Shown: positions 21,360 through 31,145, counted from the first letter of the stretch. The stretch is DNA of 64,000 nucleotides from Orobanche coerulescens (GCA_033398695.1 CM065802.1:147050096-147114095), one strand, 5' to 3'. Numbers and translations are program-made. Notes: a model not told the origin generated them from the letters alone.

Positions 21360-22577
21360 ATGGCGAACGCCCAATCCGGAATTCATAAGCCGGGCCATTT
21401 TCCGAGCAGTACCGAGACCAACCCGAAGACGCAACAATGCAACGCAATCGAGCTTCGGAGTGGGACAAGGTACAGTAATCATGGGGCTGAAGTTGAGAAA
21501 TCTGGAAACGAGGATGTACTAGAAACAGGAGCCGAGAACGAGAAGGCAGATGAAACGCAGCAGGCCTTTCTGCCAAGACTATCGGCCAATAGGCCCACCC
21601 GATACCCAGACAGAATTCCAGAAATTGAGCCTATCGACCCCCCTATCGGTCGAAAGGCTCCTTTAGGTTCGAATGTGAAGGATTTCGAGGTAAAAGCTCC
21701 ATTTCCACAGCGACTGGCCAAGTCGAGATATGATGAAAAGCTTCAACGGTTTATCGACATGTTTCAAAAGGTGAATATCAACATTCCACTTCTAGACGCT
21801 TTGAGAGACATGCCGGGGTACGTTAAATTCTTGAAAGACGCTGTGGCAAGCAAGAGGAAGTTGGCGAAGTTTGAAACAATAAATTTGACAGAGGAGTGTA
21901 GCGCTATCATTCAAAACAAGCTCCCGCTCAAGCAGAAGGATCCGGGACGTTTTACTTTGACATGCATGATTGGCGACCAAACGTTCCGTAATGTGTTGTG
22001 TGATCTCGGGGCAAGCATCAATCTTATGCCTCTATCCATCTTTAAGAGGTTGAAGATTGGGGAGATGAAGCCGACTACCATTTCTCTACTCATGGCGGAC
22101 CGGTCGATCTCTTATCAGGGAGTTGTGGAGGATGTGTTCAGAGTCCAACACTTAGTCTTCCCGGCCGATTTCGTAGTTCTTGATATGCCCGAGGACGAGA
22201 ATCAACCATTGATCTTTGGGAGACCGTTTCTAGCGACGGGGAGAGCACTTATCGACGTCCAAGAGGGTGATCTTACCTTCCGGGTTAATGCTCAAAATCT
22301 GAAAATTTCCATCTATGACGCGATGAAGAAGCCCGAGGATGCGCCCGAGGAATGTTATGAAATTAAGTCTATTATGCCGCCCCCGACCGACTTGTTGGAG
22401 CATTGCATTTCACAATCCATTTACTCACATTCCGATGTTGAAGAAATTTACGAGGATTTGCCAAAGTATGTTCGAATGTTGGAGGCGAACGAGTTTCGAT
22501 CTAATGAGAGGGACGTATGCTATCTTGATATCAACAAACCCGTTCAAGGGGGAGTTGTCGCTGAAGACCCGGAATGA
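21360..22577 (+). pseudogene. AthilaNA-1 protease region of the gag-pro frame
   Basis: It continues the Gag frame directly after the TAA at 21357. It opens with the family linker (NPKTQQCNAIELRSGTRY), then a variable linker built partly from the palindromic repeat (LSANRPTRYPDRI; PIDPPIGRKAPLG). The aspartic protease follows: FTLTCMIGDQTFRNVLCDLG with active site DLGASINLMP near 22008-22030, then LIFGRPFLATGRALIDV. The reading frame ends at TGA 22575, a short way beyond the protease fold; RT should follow in an autonomous Athila but is absent. Confidence 0.87.
21583..21662 (+). repeat. Palindromic repeat embedded in the coding linker
   Basis: CTATCGGCCAATAGGCCCAC and CCTATCGACC...CCTATCGGTCGAAAGG are diverged copies of the AthilaNA-1 U3 palindrome lying inside the protein-coding frame between Gag and protease. 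They are translated as Arg/Pro-rich linker sequence without breaking the frame. Confidence 0.55.
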
Positions 22578-22617
22578 ATGAGGTATCGTCTAGCTAAAGA
22601 CGTTAAACGTAGCACTT

Positions 22618-22635
22618 GTTGGGAGGTAACCCAAC
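22618..22635 (+). other. Stem-loop after the gag-pro frame
   Basis: GTTGGG-AGGTAA-CCCAAC is a perfect 6-bp stem with a 6-nt loop, 40 bp after the stop. A nearly identical TTGTTGGGAGGCAACCCAA element is, from general knowledge, common downstream of coding regions in Athila-like plant elements. Its role is unknown. Confidence 0.55.
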
Positions 22636-22855
22636 GTATGTATATTAGTTCGTTTTATTCATTTGTTTTCAATTTTTCGTTTGCGTGATTTTTGTAGTTT
22701 CTAGTTTCGTAGTAGCTTTGTTAGTTTTGTTAAGTTCTAATCCATGCACGCCGAGTTTTGGATACTTGCAGGTCTTTAATCGCCATATCCAAGCAAAAAC
22801 GGGACCAAGTATGCGAAATAGAAAAAGTTGAAAAAATTTTTTGAGTCAGACAAAC

Positions 22856-23147
22856 CTATCGGGCGAGCCTATCGGCCTATAGGCCCGGCCGATAGGCTGA
22901 GGAAAATTGAAAAAATTAAATGTTACAAGCAGTGGTCGATAGGCAGACCCTATCGACCGATATCCCTCCCGATAGTAAGGTACGTAAGTTTCTGTCTGTC
23001 CTATCGGCCCAGCCTATCGGCCGATAGGCCAGCCCGATAGGATATACCCGGCCCAGTATACGCTTCGACCCGGTTGATTAATAACCCCTTTTATACACTT
23101 CTCCCACCCGTTTTTCTCTCACACACACACACATATCGGCCGATAGA
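22856..23147 (+). repeat. Third cluster of AthilaNA-1 palindromes
   Basis: Groups of CCTATCGG...CCGATAGG sites stand at 22856-22900, 22936-22977 and 22998-23041, plus a lone TATCGGCCGATAG at about 23134. A TATA-like TTTTATACAC lies at 23089-23098 within this zone, so the arrangement mimics that of the LTR promoter. Confidence 0.55.
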
Positions 23148-23196
23148 ACATAAGGGGCGATTTTCGCATTTGTTCTTCCTTACAAATTCGATCAAG

Positions 23197-23802
23197 GTAC
23201 TTAATTTCGACACTTAATCCTCTTGTTTTTCAATTCTATACATGTTTTGAAGCACTTTCACGGATTCTTTTTGGAGTTTTGTTGAATTTCTGTGAATTTT
23301 ATGCCCGATTGTTGATAGAATCTTGATGGAAACATGTTATCTATGCTTGATTGTTCATGGGTACTTCGAATTGGAGGATTAATTGATGAAATTGAACGAA
23401 TTTTGAAAAAAAACCCCAAATTGGAAGAACCCTAATTTCGAAGTTGTTGAATTGAATTGTTAATTGGGATTGATATGAGTTGAATTGTTGATGATGATTC
23501 GAATTTTGAATGAATTAGATTTGATTGGAGAGAATTTGTCCTAATATGATCGTAGTGTGTAGTTTTGTTATTGTGGGTTGTGATTTTGATCCTTTGAATA
23601 TGAAATGGGGGAGTCAAAGTTTGGGGGAGGTTGTGTGATTTGTTGATCGTAGTATATGGCTGTCGGGTCTATGATTTTGATGTTTATTGGACATTATAGG
23701 GCTCTTAGTTGATATTATGGGATTATTGGATTATGTCGACACTCGTTGAATGTTTGCATTATGAGTTGCTTATTGGATATTGATTGGATGGTTGTTTTGT
23801 AG
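23197..23802 (+). other. Possible intron before an env-like ORF remnant
   Basis: CAAG|GTACTT at 23196/23197 resembles a plant donor site, and a T-rich run ending TTTTGTAG at 23802 resembles an acceptor, 10 bp before ATG 23813. Spliced env-like ORFs are known in Athila. This is pattern reading only. Confidence 0.3.
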
Positions 23803-23812
23803 GAACTTTGAA

Positions 23813-24001
23813 ATGGCTGGAAATCAAAGCAAGAAGTCGAAGCCGCGTAAGTCCGGAAAGTCTAAGGCAATCACAGAGAAGGAAAGGGAGCTCTCGGACG
23901 AAAAACCCGCCATTTCCGCCGCAGTGATCAGGTACTCCGTTAACAAAGCCACTCCTTTCTCTTTTCAAACTTATTCCTCCTTTGGGATGCGAAATAAGTT
24001 T
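23813..24001 (+). pseudogene. Remnant of a basic env-position ORF
   Basis: From ATG 23813 the frame reads MAGNQSKKSKPRKSGKSKAI, then about 40 more ordinary-composition residues (EKERELSDEKPAISAAVIRY; NKATPFSFQTYSSFG). It runs into a poly-G tract at 24002, after which the translation is low-complexity and not believable. The Lys/Arg-rich start resembles a nuclear-localisation or nucleic-acid-binding tail. Its place after the gag-pro zone and behind a possible intron suggests the start of an Athila env-like gene. I do not recognise a domain. Confidence 0.3.
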
Positions 24002-24022
24002 GGGGGGGGGGGGGGGTGGGGG
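24002..24022 (+). repeat. Poly-G tract in a polypurine-like context
   Basis: A long G run interrupted by one T follows AATAAGTTT, the same context (AAGTTTGGGGG) as the true polypurine tract at 25441 and a third copy at about 23617. Its exact length may be unreliable in the assembly. Confidence 0.5.
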
Positions 24023-24719
24023 AAGTGCGGCTTTGTTAATTTCGGCACGTGTGAGTACCTTGTATGCCTTGCTACTTTATTTGCTTGTGTTGGTGCCCGT
24101 TGTTTTTATTTATGCTTCTCATATTGGTGTCGTGTGGATTTGGCTTTTGGTTGCTTAGTTTTTAGATTTTTATGTTCATTTTCGTTTGGTGTGTTTGCTA
24201 GTTTCTATTTTTTAGGTCGTAGTAGTTTTTTTTTTAGATTTCGTGTTTGCTTTTATTTGCTTTTCGTTGTTTGCTTTAGATAGCCTTGCTTGGGTAATTA
24301 GTTTTTTTTAGATTTTGGTATACTTTGCGTAAAATTTTTATAATTTTTATTTTTTTTTAGATAGCCTTGCTTGTCTTAGTTTTTCTTTATTAGTGAATTT
24401 TTCGTGCTTCTATTTGTGTGATACCGATGTTACGACACTGTTTTTCTCTCTGAAGAAACGGTCGAGTTTTAGTCGAGTTGTAGTCAGTTATTTCTGTTTT
24501 GCATAGTATTCATTTAGGTCCAAAATTTTTCGTGATTGTAGAGGTCTTGGCAGATAAGAGACGATACATACTTGTTTTAAAATCACCGTCAATACGTTTG
24601 GTTACATCTTCCGGATAGTGAGTCGTACTGTTTCTTTAGTTGTGTTGGCACTTAGATTGAGTTTAGAGTCGGTCAGTTTTTCCCAAAAGTCGAGATAATG
24701 TTGTTCTATGAAGGAAAGT

Positions 24720-25000
24720 CTAGTAACCGGGGGCATTCACGTGACCCGTTGTTTACCCTCGCGTAAAACGACGAATCTGATTAGACTAGTGAGTTAGATA
24801 TTTCACATGTGCCGATGATAGGGAACCTAGTAACCGGGGGTATTCGCGTGACCCGCTGTTTACTCTCACGCAAAACGGCGACCTTGATTTGGACATGCGG
24901 AAATTATATATTCGAGTTGTTTCTCCGCTGTAGACGGGAACTTAGTAACTAGAAGCATCCATGTGCCCCATGAGTGTCTTTTACGTCAAACGGTTTCCTA
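24720..25000 (+). repeat. Three diverged ~110-bp repeats
   Basis: CTAGTAACCGGGGGCATTCA at 24720, CTAGTAACCGGGGGTATTCG at 24827 and CTTAGTAACTAGAAGCATCC at 24941 head units that also share a GTGACCC...TTTAC...AAACG middle. Units 1 and 2 are clearly alike; the third is diverged. They lie between the env-like remnant and the polypurine tract. Confidence 0.7.
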
Positions 25001-25440
25001 ATACATGAGAATGGAAGTTCCACCCTAGGATTACCCCGATGAAACATCCCGAGATCCTAACCTAGTGGTCAACTCGAATCAAATTCTTGAACATATATAT
25101 AAGGGAATCTTGTCGAGGTTTATTTGTTATGAAACTCGTGAAAATTGTGCCACTAGGCGTAACGGACGAACTAGCTTGTTTATTTTAGCCTTTCATATTG
25201 ACGGTCGATTTGACTCACGTTTTGTTAATCTTTGGTGGATTTTCTTCATGAACGAATGATTAGGACTGAACTTGACTACTTTGCGGAATCATTATTCTGA
25301 GTGCAGCTCGCTTTTACGACACTCGGATTATTTAGAGAGAATTACAGGATAGTATTGATTAGGTTGAACACTATGAGTTGCACGACGATTCACAACATTC
25401 TTTTTCTTTTCTTTTTGTTGTTCGGGACGAACAATGCTCA

Positions 25441-25455
25441 AGTTTGGGGGGGTTT
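25441..25455 (+). other. Polypurine tract of AthilaNA-1
   Basis: AAGTTTGGGGGGGTT directly before the 3' LTR start TGATAAG. It is preceded by GGGACGAACAATGCTC. Confidence 0.8.
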
Positions 25456-26909
25456 GATAAGTGGTAATTTTACCACATTTTTCTAGGATTTTATACTAGG
25501 TTTTTATCTCGTTTCGTGATTAATGTGCTCGTATTTGGCTTATTTATGATTAGTCGAGCCGTATTACGCGTTTGGGTTGGTTTTAGTATGTTTGCAGGTT
25601 TTTAGAGCCAAAAGGACCCAAAACGAGACAAAGGACCGAGAGTCGAGTCAAACGGACGGAAGAAACGGATTTTTGCAAAAGTCAGACCACCTATCGGGCC
25701 AGCCTATCGGCCGATAGGTGCGTCCGAAAGGTGTCCAGGCCCTACCGAGTGAAGTCGACCGACGAACCAACTATCGGGCCAGCCTATCGGCCGATAGGTG
25801 CGTCCGATAGGCTGCTCCGCGGGTTCTCGAATTTTGACGGATTGTGACTCTTTTAGATAGATTTTGTTTCCTAGATTAGGGCTAATCGAGAGTTTAACTC
25901 CCATAGGCTATATAAACCTCCTCCTAGACCTAGTTTATCATCTTTTATCAAGCTTTTATCACCTTTTATCATCTTTAGCAGACTTTTACATTTTTTGGGC
26001 AAGATTAATTCCTTGGAGACTAGAACTTTTTGGAAGGAAGCAAGTATTATTATTTTTCTACTTTTTCGGAGATTGAAGACTCAGAGTTCATCCGAAAGGG
26101 TTGTAATCTCTCTTTTCATATTAATAATATGCATTCTCCATCTATTTCTTGTTTAATTTCAATTATGTCTGGCTAAATCCATTGATTGATTCTAGGGTTA
26201 GTAATTTTAATTGATGTTCACATGATGTCCCTTTGATTACCTTTTGACCTTTCATCCTAGGCTTGTGTTCAAGATGTGTTAAATCTCATGCTAGATTAAA
26301 GGGCCCTTAATCGATGCATGTTAGCTAATTAATTTTGCCCGGAAGGATTAATTAATTAGTGGAAATACTTGATGCACAATATGATTTGATCTTAAGACCT
26401 GAGTGGATAAATCATAGATAAATAAGTTGACGCTTTTTAAGTGATTTAAATTCTTTGAGCCTTAGCGGGAAAAAGGGTTTAAATTAACTATCTTTCTAGG
26501 TTGCCTTGATCGGAATTCTAGATCGGCTGAGTGATTATTTTTAGGATTGAATTAAAATTTGGGGAAAAGGAATCAAGTGAATGGATTGTGTGAACTCAAT
26601 TAGATGATACTACCCTAGGATCAATTAGCTTTCGACTTGTGATTTTATCTTGCTAATTTGCTTTATTTGTTTGATTTAGATAATTCATCTTTTATTTAAT
26701 TTTTGTTCTTCGATTTTTGAAGTTAGATAATTTAGAAACAAACCAAATTTTCGGTTTCCTAAATAGCGGTCAAATTTTGAGTAGAGTTACTTCCTTTATT
26801 TTCGACATATCAATTCCCTTGGGTTCGACACCTTGGAAATACTTCGAGGTTTTACAAATTTTAAAATTGATCGGATTTGAAAACCATACTACGCGAATTC
26901 CAGCGATCA
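25456..26909 (+). repeat. AthilaNA-1 3' LTR (1454 bp)
   Basis: It is nearly identical to 18453-19913, with about 18 substitutions by eye and a 6-bp loss near 26406. Palindromes lie at 25691-25812 and the TATA box at 25909-25917. TSD CTGGC follows at 26910-26914. Confidence 0.93.
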
Positions 26910-27719
26910 CTGGCCAAGTGCAGAGAGCCTTCTATTTATAGGGGCTGAGATGCCTTGTTTCCTAGCGGGCGATCGCCTTTCGTCCAATATAATAATGGGG
27001 CGATCGTCTTTAAGTCACATGGGCTGTCTGCCTAAAGTCCAAGGCTGCTGCCGGCAGCCAGCTGTGCGGTCCAATGAGGAGCAAGCACGTGTCCGGGGTC
27101 ACTGTCACGGGCGGTCCCACAGACATCTTTCGGCGGGCCTGTCGGCTGGTGGAAAGATGCTGACAGGCTGTGGTCAACGATCCGTGAAATGCAGATCTTG
27201 TCTCGGCATTGCACGTGGGTTCAGTCTTGGGCTTCGGCCTTTGCCGACTGGATGACCATCGGCTTCGAGCGGCATGAGGAGGTCGTCATTGGTTGGTCAC
27301 CAGGGGTTGGTATCGGTCGGTCACCAAGGGCCGATCGCCAAGTGCCGAGAGATGATCGTCTGCTAGTCGGCCACCAGGGGTTGATCGGCAATCGCTGAGA
27401 GATGATCGTCTGCTAGTCGGCCATCAGGAGTCGATCGGCAAGTGCAGAGATATGATCGTCTGCTAGTTGGCCACCATGAGTCGATCGCCAAGTACCGAGA
27501 GACGATCGTCTTAGATGTCGATCGCTCGGCACCGGGACTTGTCATGGGACCTTCGGTCCGCCGATCTACCTTGGTTGCCGGGCTAAGGCTAGGTCGCCTG
27601 GTCTGTGATCGGCAGTTCTGCCTCGGCTGCTCGGCTGTGGCACGGTCGCCCGATCTCTGAGGAGGTCGCCCGATCTCTGAGGCGATCGCCGGTCGAAGAG
27701 TATAATTCTCGACACAACA
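26910..27719 (-). repeat. TatGAG-1 3' LTR, proximal (U3) part
   Basis: After the TSD it resumes the LTR of TatGAG-1. On the minus strand the TATA box is at 26932-26940 (TATAAATAG), with GGCGATCGCC-type sites upstream of it in transcription direction (26966 to about 27700). The 52-bp array (27348-27505) lies here. The LTR ends CGACACAACA at 27719. Confidence 0.9.
27348..27505 (-). repeat. About 52-bp tandem array in the TatGAG-1 LTR
   Basis: Successive units contain GATGATCGTCTGCTAGTCGG, then CCACCAGG(G/A)GT and GATCGGCAA. About three to four units are present here and in the 5' LTR (30770-30925), but only about two in TatGAG-2 and TatGAG-3. Copy number therefore varies between insertions of one family. 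Confidence 0.7.
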
Positions 27720-28624
27720 ATTGCCCCCCAGCTTGCTCCGATGTTGAAGACATGGGGCGAGGTGGTTCTTGCTGGCGATCGTGTAAGATGAGGACGGGCG
27801 ATCTATCGAGCTGAATTTGGATTCGGACTTGGGCGATCTAGTCGATTGGCTAGCTATCTTTCGGTCTTGTACCTGCAAAAAACAACATTGGCCGATCCCC
27901 CTTAGAAACTCGATGGTTTCGTCGTTTGAGGAATCGTGCACAGTCGCGGAGTTCGATGGACCGACTCCATGACTGTGTCTTGTGCGCGAACGACATTGAG
28001 TGTCTTGTGACTCATTTTATTGTGAGGGTCCTCTGTTAGGCTGCGCCTCACCTCGTATTTAAACGAAGGGCGTGCGGTCTTGGTCTAGAGGAGTCCTTGC
28101 GTGGGGCGTCGTCGGATTAATCAACTTCACTTTCGCGGCTTGTTAGCTCTGCTTCCACCTCGATCCGCAATGAAGATAGCGAACCTCGACAGTGTACGTT
28201 GAGACGGGGGTAGTGGCACGTCGCATTGTCCGGGTTCACCATGTTAGATGATGAACCTTTGAGGGCGGGCGATCGTGTTCACTGATTAGTTTTGGAGGGC
28301 CCTCAAACTACGACGGCCTCGTATTTAAACGAAGGGCGGGCGATCTTGGCCTAAAGGGACCTTGCATGGCCGAAGCAGCCGGTTCCATCGACTACCAGGA
28401 CCATGGCTGTACGTTGTGCGGTGGAGGCGATCTCGTGCCGTAGTCCACCATGTTAGATGATGAACTATAGATGGCGAACGAGTCCTCCAGTCTTGGTGAT
28501 GTTGCTTGAGAATGGCGATCGGGCTGGAAGACTGGTGATCGTCGTTCGGCTGCCGATTGCGTTATTCATAGGTTGATACCGGCGATCGGGCTGGATATCG
28601 TCATTCGGGCGCCGATCGCGCTGC
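27720..28624 (-). other. TatGAG-1 polypurine tract and non-coding 3' region
   Basis: The plus strand reads ATTGCCCCCCAGCTTGCTCC next to the LTR, so the minus strand has a G-rich polypurine tract. The rest holds two diverged blocks each with a GCCTCGTATTTAAACGAAGG core (about 28048 and 28317) and matching CACCATGTTAGATGATGAAC segments. No ORF is conserved between copies of the family. Confidence 0.7.
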
Positions 28625-29825
28625 TCATAGGCTAAGGAGAAACCTTTACCTGGCCAGAAAGTCTGCGGCCTTAGCTCGGAAGATCGCATAGGTCGAGGGT
28701 TGGTCTTTCGTAAGATGCCTGAACATAGGTGAAAGACCATGGAATCCTCCTAGGACCGTGTAGAGGGCGATCTCATCGCTTATGGGTTCACCGTTGAGGA
28801 TGATCTCGTCTACCCGGTTGATGTAGTCCGAGTCGGACTCTTCTTCCCCTTGTTTGATTCGCATCATGCGATGGGGGCCTTCTGGCCGAGCAACCCTGTT
28901 AACGAAGTACGCTATGAAGTCGGTCGTCAGTTGGTTAAAGGAGCCGATGGACCGAGGTGGCAATGAGGTGTACCATCTGTGGGCAAGGTCGTCCAGCGTC
29001 AGAGGGAACATTCGGCACCTGGTCGCGTCCGACGCCCCACGCCCGGTCATGTAGATGTTGAACTTGCTCAGGTGTGTTTCGGAGTCCGATCTCCCCTCGT
29101 ACAAGGGTGTTTGAGGAGGAGCGATCTTGTGCTGCACGAGATGTGGACCGCGAGCGGCTCGCTCGGCTCGGCGATCTTGCTCTTGGCGCCTGCCCCAGAT
29201 TCTAGGAGCTCCTTCATGTCGTTGAGCTGGCGTTGCATTACGGCCATCGCTGCAGCATGGTCGCTCATCGATCGGCTCTTGGAGCGGGAGCCGAGGCGAT
29301 CCTGTACTGATCTCCTGACTCCGCTGCTGCCGACCTCGGCTATTTGGCGAGGGGGAGCCAGATGGCTGGTCGGCCTTCTGGGAGTCGGATAGGCCGAGCT
29401 CCTGGTGATGGACTCGAACTCCGTCGTCTCGTGGCTGGGGCCGAACTGCCCCGGTCGCCAAGATGGGTCGCTGCCGAGGCGATCGAACACAGAGGTGCCC
29501 CGGCTGGCGAGCGCCTCTCCCTGCGAACGGGAGCCTCCTGGCGATCGCTCGGTCAGCAACGCCTTGAACTTACGTTTGGTCTTCCGGCGGATGGCCAAGG
29601 GGGTGATAGCGGGAGGCGCGTCGAGAGCACTACGTCGCTCCTGTAGGACGGCCATGGCCTCCTCGATCTGTTCCGCGGTTTGGAACTGATCGAGTGAGAG
29701 ACTTGGGCCGCCGCCGAGGAGCGGGATCGAGCGTCTCGGACCGCGGCGGCTACCTTCCGCCATCGGCTGTGGCTCGGACTGAGACGGAACGAGGCGGCTT
29801 TCTTCGACGTGGAGGCGGAAGACAT
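28625..29825 (-). pseudogene. gag: TatGAG-1 Gag, frameshifted
   Basis: Tat-type Gag starting at minus-strand ATG 29825 (MSSASTSKKAA). A deletion near 29795 removes several codons (GQPARRL in TatGAG-3) and shifts the frame; the bulk is then read from M 29763 (MAEGSRRGPRRSIPLLGGG). A second deletion near 29140 shifts to the frame holding the Retrotrans_gag domain: TPLYEGRSDSETHLSKFNIY, CRMFPLTLDDLAHRWYTSLP, RSIGSFNQLTTDFIAYF, RMMRIKQGEEESDSDYI. TAA at about 28646 replaces a CAA. No zinc knuckle or protease follows. The N-terminal half is rich in Arg and Ser. Confidence 0.85.
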
Positions 29826-29954
29826 GATTCTGAAAGCTTTCTCTGAAGAACAGTGAGTGTTTCTTCAGGTATATGCCCTGGAGAACAGTGAGTGTTCTTC
29901 GAGACTGTAGGAATAAAATTGAGGGTTAGATGCCGCCCTCCTTCTAGCGCCAAT
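29826..29954 (-). other. TatGAG-1 leader and primer site
   Basis: The minus strand directly after the 5' LTR reads ATTGGCGCTAGAAGGAGGGC, the primer-site position. A duplicated AGAACACTCACTGTTCT-like pair follows (about 29845-29910), then the gag ATG. Confidence 0.65.
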
Positions 29955-31140
29955 TGTTGCCCGAAATATTTATCCGAAGATGAAATACTGCTGGAATGGA
30001 CGGACAACAAACAAGGTTGCGGGAGCACTTCCGAGGGGGTGTCGATAAACACAAGATTTGCGGGGTTTGTTAGGCCCGGGCTTGAATGCTCTCGCGAGAT
30101 GTTATTAATACAAATATTCATGGATACAAGTATTAATGTGAGAATCTAAGTACAATGAGTGTAAAAGGATCCTATTATCCAGCTCTTGATCGAAGCTTTG
30201 GTGTTCTTGCTCTCGGCCAATCGTCTTCTGTGTGAGAGAGGCTGAGACAGAAGAAGGAACCGAGAGATAGCTGTTGCCAAGAGTAGGAGAAAGCCAAGTT
30301 GTGTGCTGAAATCGATAAGGACCCCAAGAGCTGGCCAAGTGCAGAGAGCCTTCTATTTATAGGGGCTGAGATGCCTTGTTTCCTAGCGGGCGATCGCCTT
30401 TCGTCCAATATGATAATGGGGCGATTGTCTTTAAGTCATATGGGCTGTCTGCCTAAAGTCCAAGGCTGCTGCCGGCAGCCAGCTGTGCGGTCCAATGGAG
30501 AGCCAGCACGTGTCCGGGGTCACTGTCACGGGCGGTCCCACGGACACCTTTCGGCGGGCCTGTCGGCTGGTGAAAAGATGCTGACAGGTTGTGGTCAACG
30601 ATTCGTGAAATGCGGATCTTGTCTCGGCATTGCACGTGGGTTCAGTCCTGGGCTTCGGCCTTTGCCGACTGGATGACCATCGGCTTCGAGCGGCATGAGG
30701 CGGTCGTCATTGGTTGGTCACCAGAGGTCGGCATCGGTCGGTCACGAAGGGCCGATTGCCAAGTGCCGAGAGATGATCGTCTGCTAGTCGGCCACCAGGG
30801 GTTGATCGGCAAGCGCTGAGAGATGATCGTCTGCTAGTTGGCCATCAGGAGTCGATCGGAAAGTGCAGAGAGATGATCGCCTGCTGGTCGGCCACCAGGA
30901 GTCGATCGCCAAGTACCGAGAGACGATCGTCTTAGATGTCGATCGCTCGGCACCGGGACTTGTCCTGGGACCTTCGGTCGACCGATCTACCTTGGTTGCC
31001 GGGCTAAGGCTAGGTCGCTTGGTCTATGATCGGCAGTTCTGCCTCGACTGCTCGGCTATGGCACGGTCGCCCGATCTCTGAGGAGGTCGCCCGATCTCTG
31101 AGGCGATCGCCGGTCGAAGAGTATAATTCTCGACACAACA
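29955..31140 (-). repeat. TatGAG-1 5' LTR (1186 bp)
   Basis: It matches the split 3' LTR. The terminus next to the leader reads TGTTGCCCG, three bases shorter than TGTTGTTGCCCG in the other copies. The outer end is CGACACAACA at 31140, followed by TSD GGATG. The TATA box is at about 30353-30361 on the minus strand. Confidence 0.9.
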
Positions 31141-31145
31141 GGATG

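Larger units (their letters stand above)
22578..25455 (+). other. AthilaNA-1 3' non-coding region replacing pol
   Basis: 2.9 kb without RT, RNase H or integrase. In order it holds: a conserved stem-loop (22618-22635); palindrome repeats (22856-23147); a possible leader intron and short basic ORF (23197-24000); a poly-G tract (24002-24016); T-rich DNA; three diverged repeats (24720-25000); and the terminal polypurine tract. The layout resembles the zone after pol in Athila elements, so pol seems to have been lost precisely between protease and this zone. Confidence 0.6.
18453..26909 (+). mobile_element. AthilaNA-1: Athila-like element with gag-protease only
   Basis: An 8457-bp element with LTRs 18453-19913 and 25456-26909, both TGATAAGTGG...CCAGCGATCA, and a perfect CTGGC TSD. 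The primer site matches tRNA-Asp, the usual Athila primer. It encodes an Athila-type Gag and aspartic protease in one reading frame with a single nonsense codon. There is no RT, RNase H or integrase: after the protease comes 2.9 kb of non-coding DNA holding remnants of an env-like region. It is therefore non-autonomous. The two LTRs show only about 18 substitutions by eye plus one 6-bp deletion, so it is one of the youngest insertions. Confidence 0.9.
18070..31140 (-). mobile_element. TatGAG-1: gag-only Tat-type gypsy element (TR-GAG-like)
   Basis: This is a non-autonomous element of about 4.6 kb net, read on the minus strand. The 5' LTR is 29955-31140, gag 28625-29825, a non-coding 3' part and polypurine tract 27720-28624, and the 3' LTR 26915-27719 plus 18070-18452. 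Its 3' LTR is split by AthilaNA-1. The only coding capacity is Gag, with no protease, RT or integrase, matching the published class of terminal-repeat retrotransposons with a GAG domain. The TSD GGATG is perfect. Its LTRs differ by roughly 2-3 percent over the part I compared, more than the LTRs of AthilaNA-1 nested inside, as the nesting requires. Confidence 0.9.

Noticed and set aside
24002..24022. G-quadruplex as a functional element
   Set aside because: A single homopolymer run in a polypurine-like context is more simply an expanded fossil polypurine tract, and its length may be an assembly artefact.
23780..24283. 167-codon ORF taken as a full gene
   Set aside because: Beyond about 24000 it translates poly-G and T-rich DNA into Gly, Phe and Cys runs. 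Only the first part may be a remnant ORF.
27363..27941. 192-codon minus-strand ORF
   Set aside because: It spans the TatGAG-1 LTR and 3' non-coding region with tandem repeats and is not conserved in frame between family copies.
28646..29646. Plus-strand ORFs over the TatGAG-1 gag region
   Set aside because: They are antisense shadows of the minus-strand Gag, which has the recognisable Retrotrans_gag domain.
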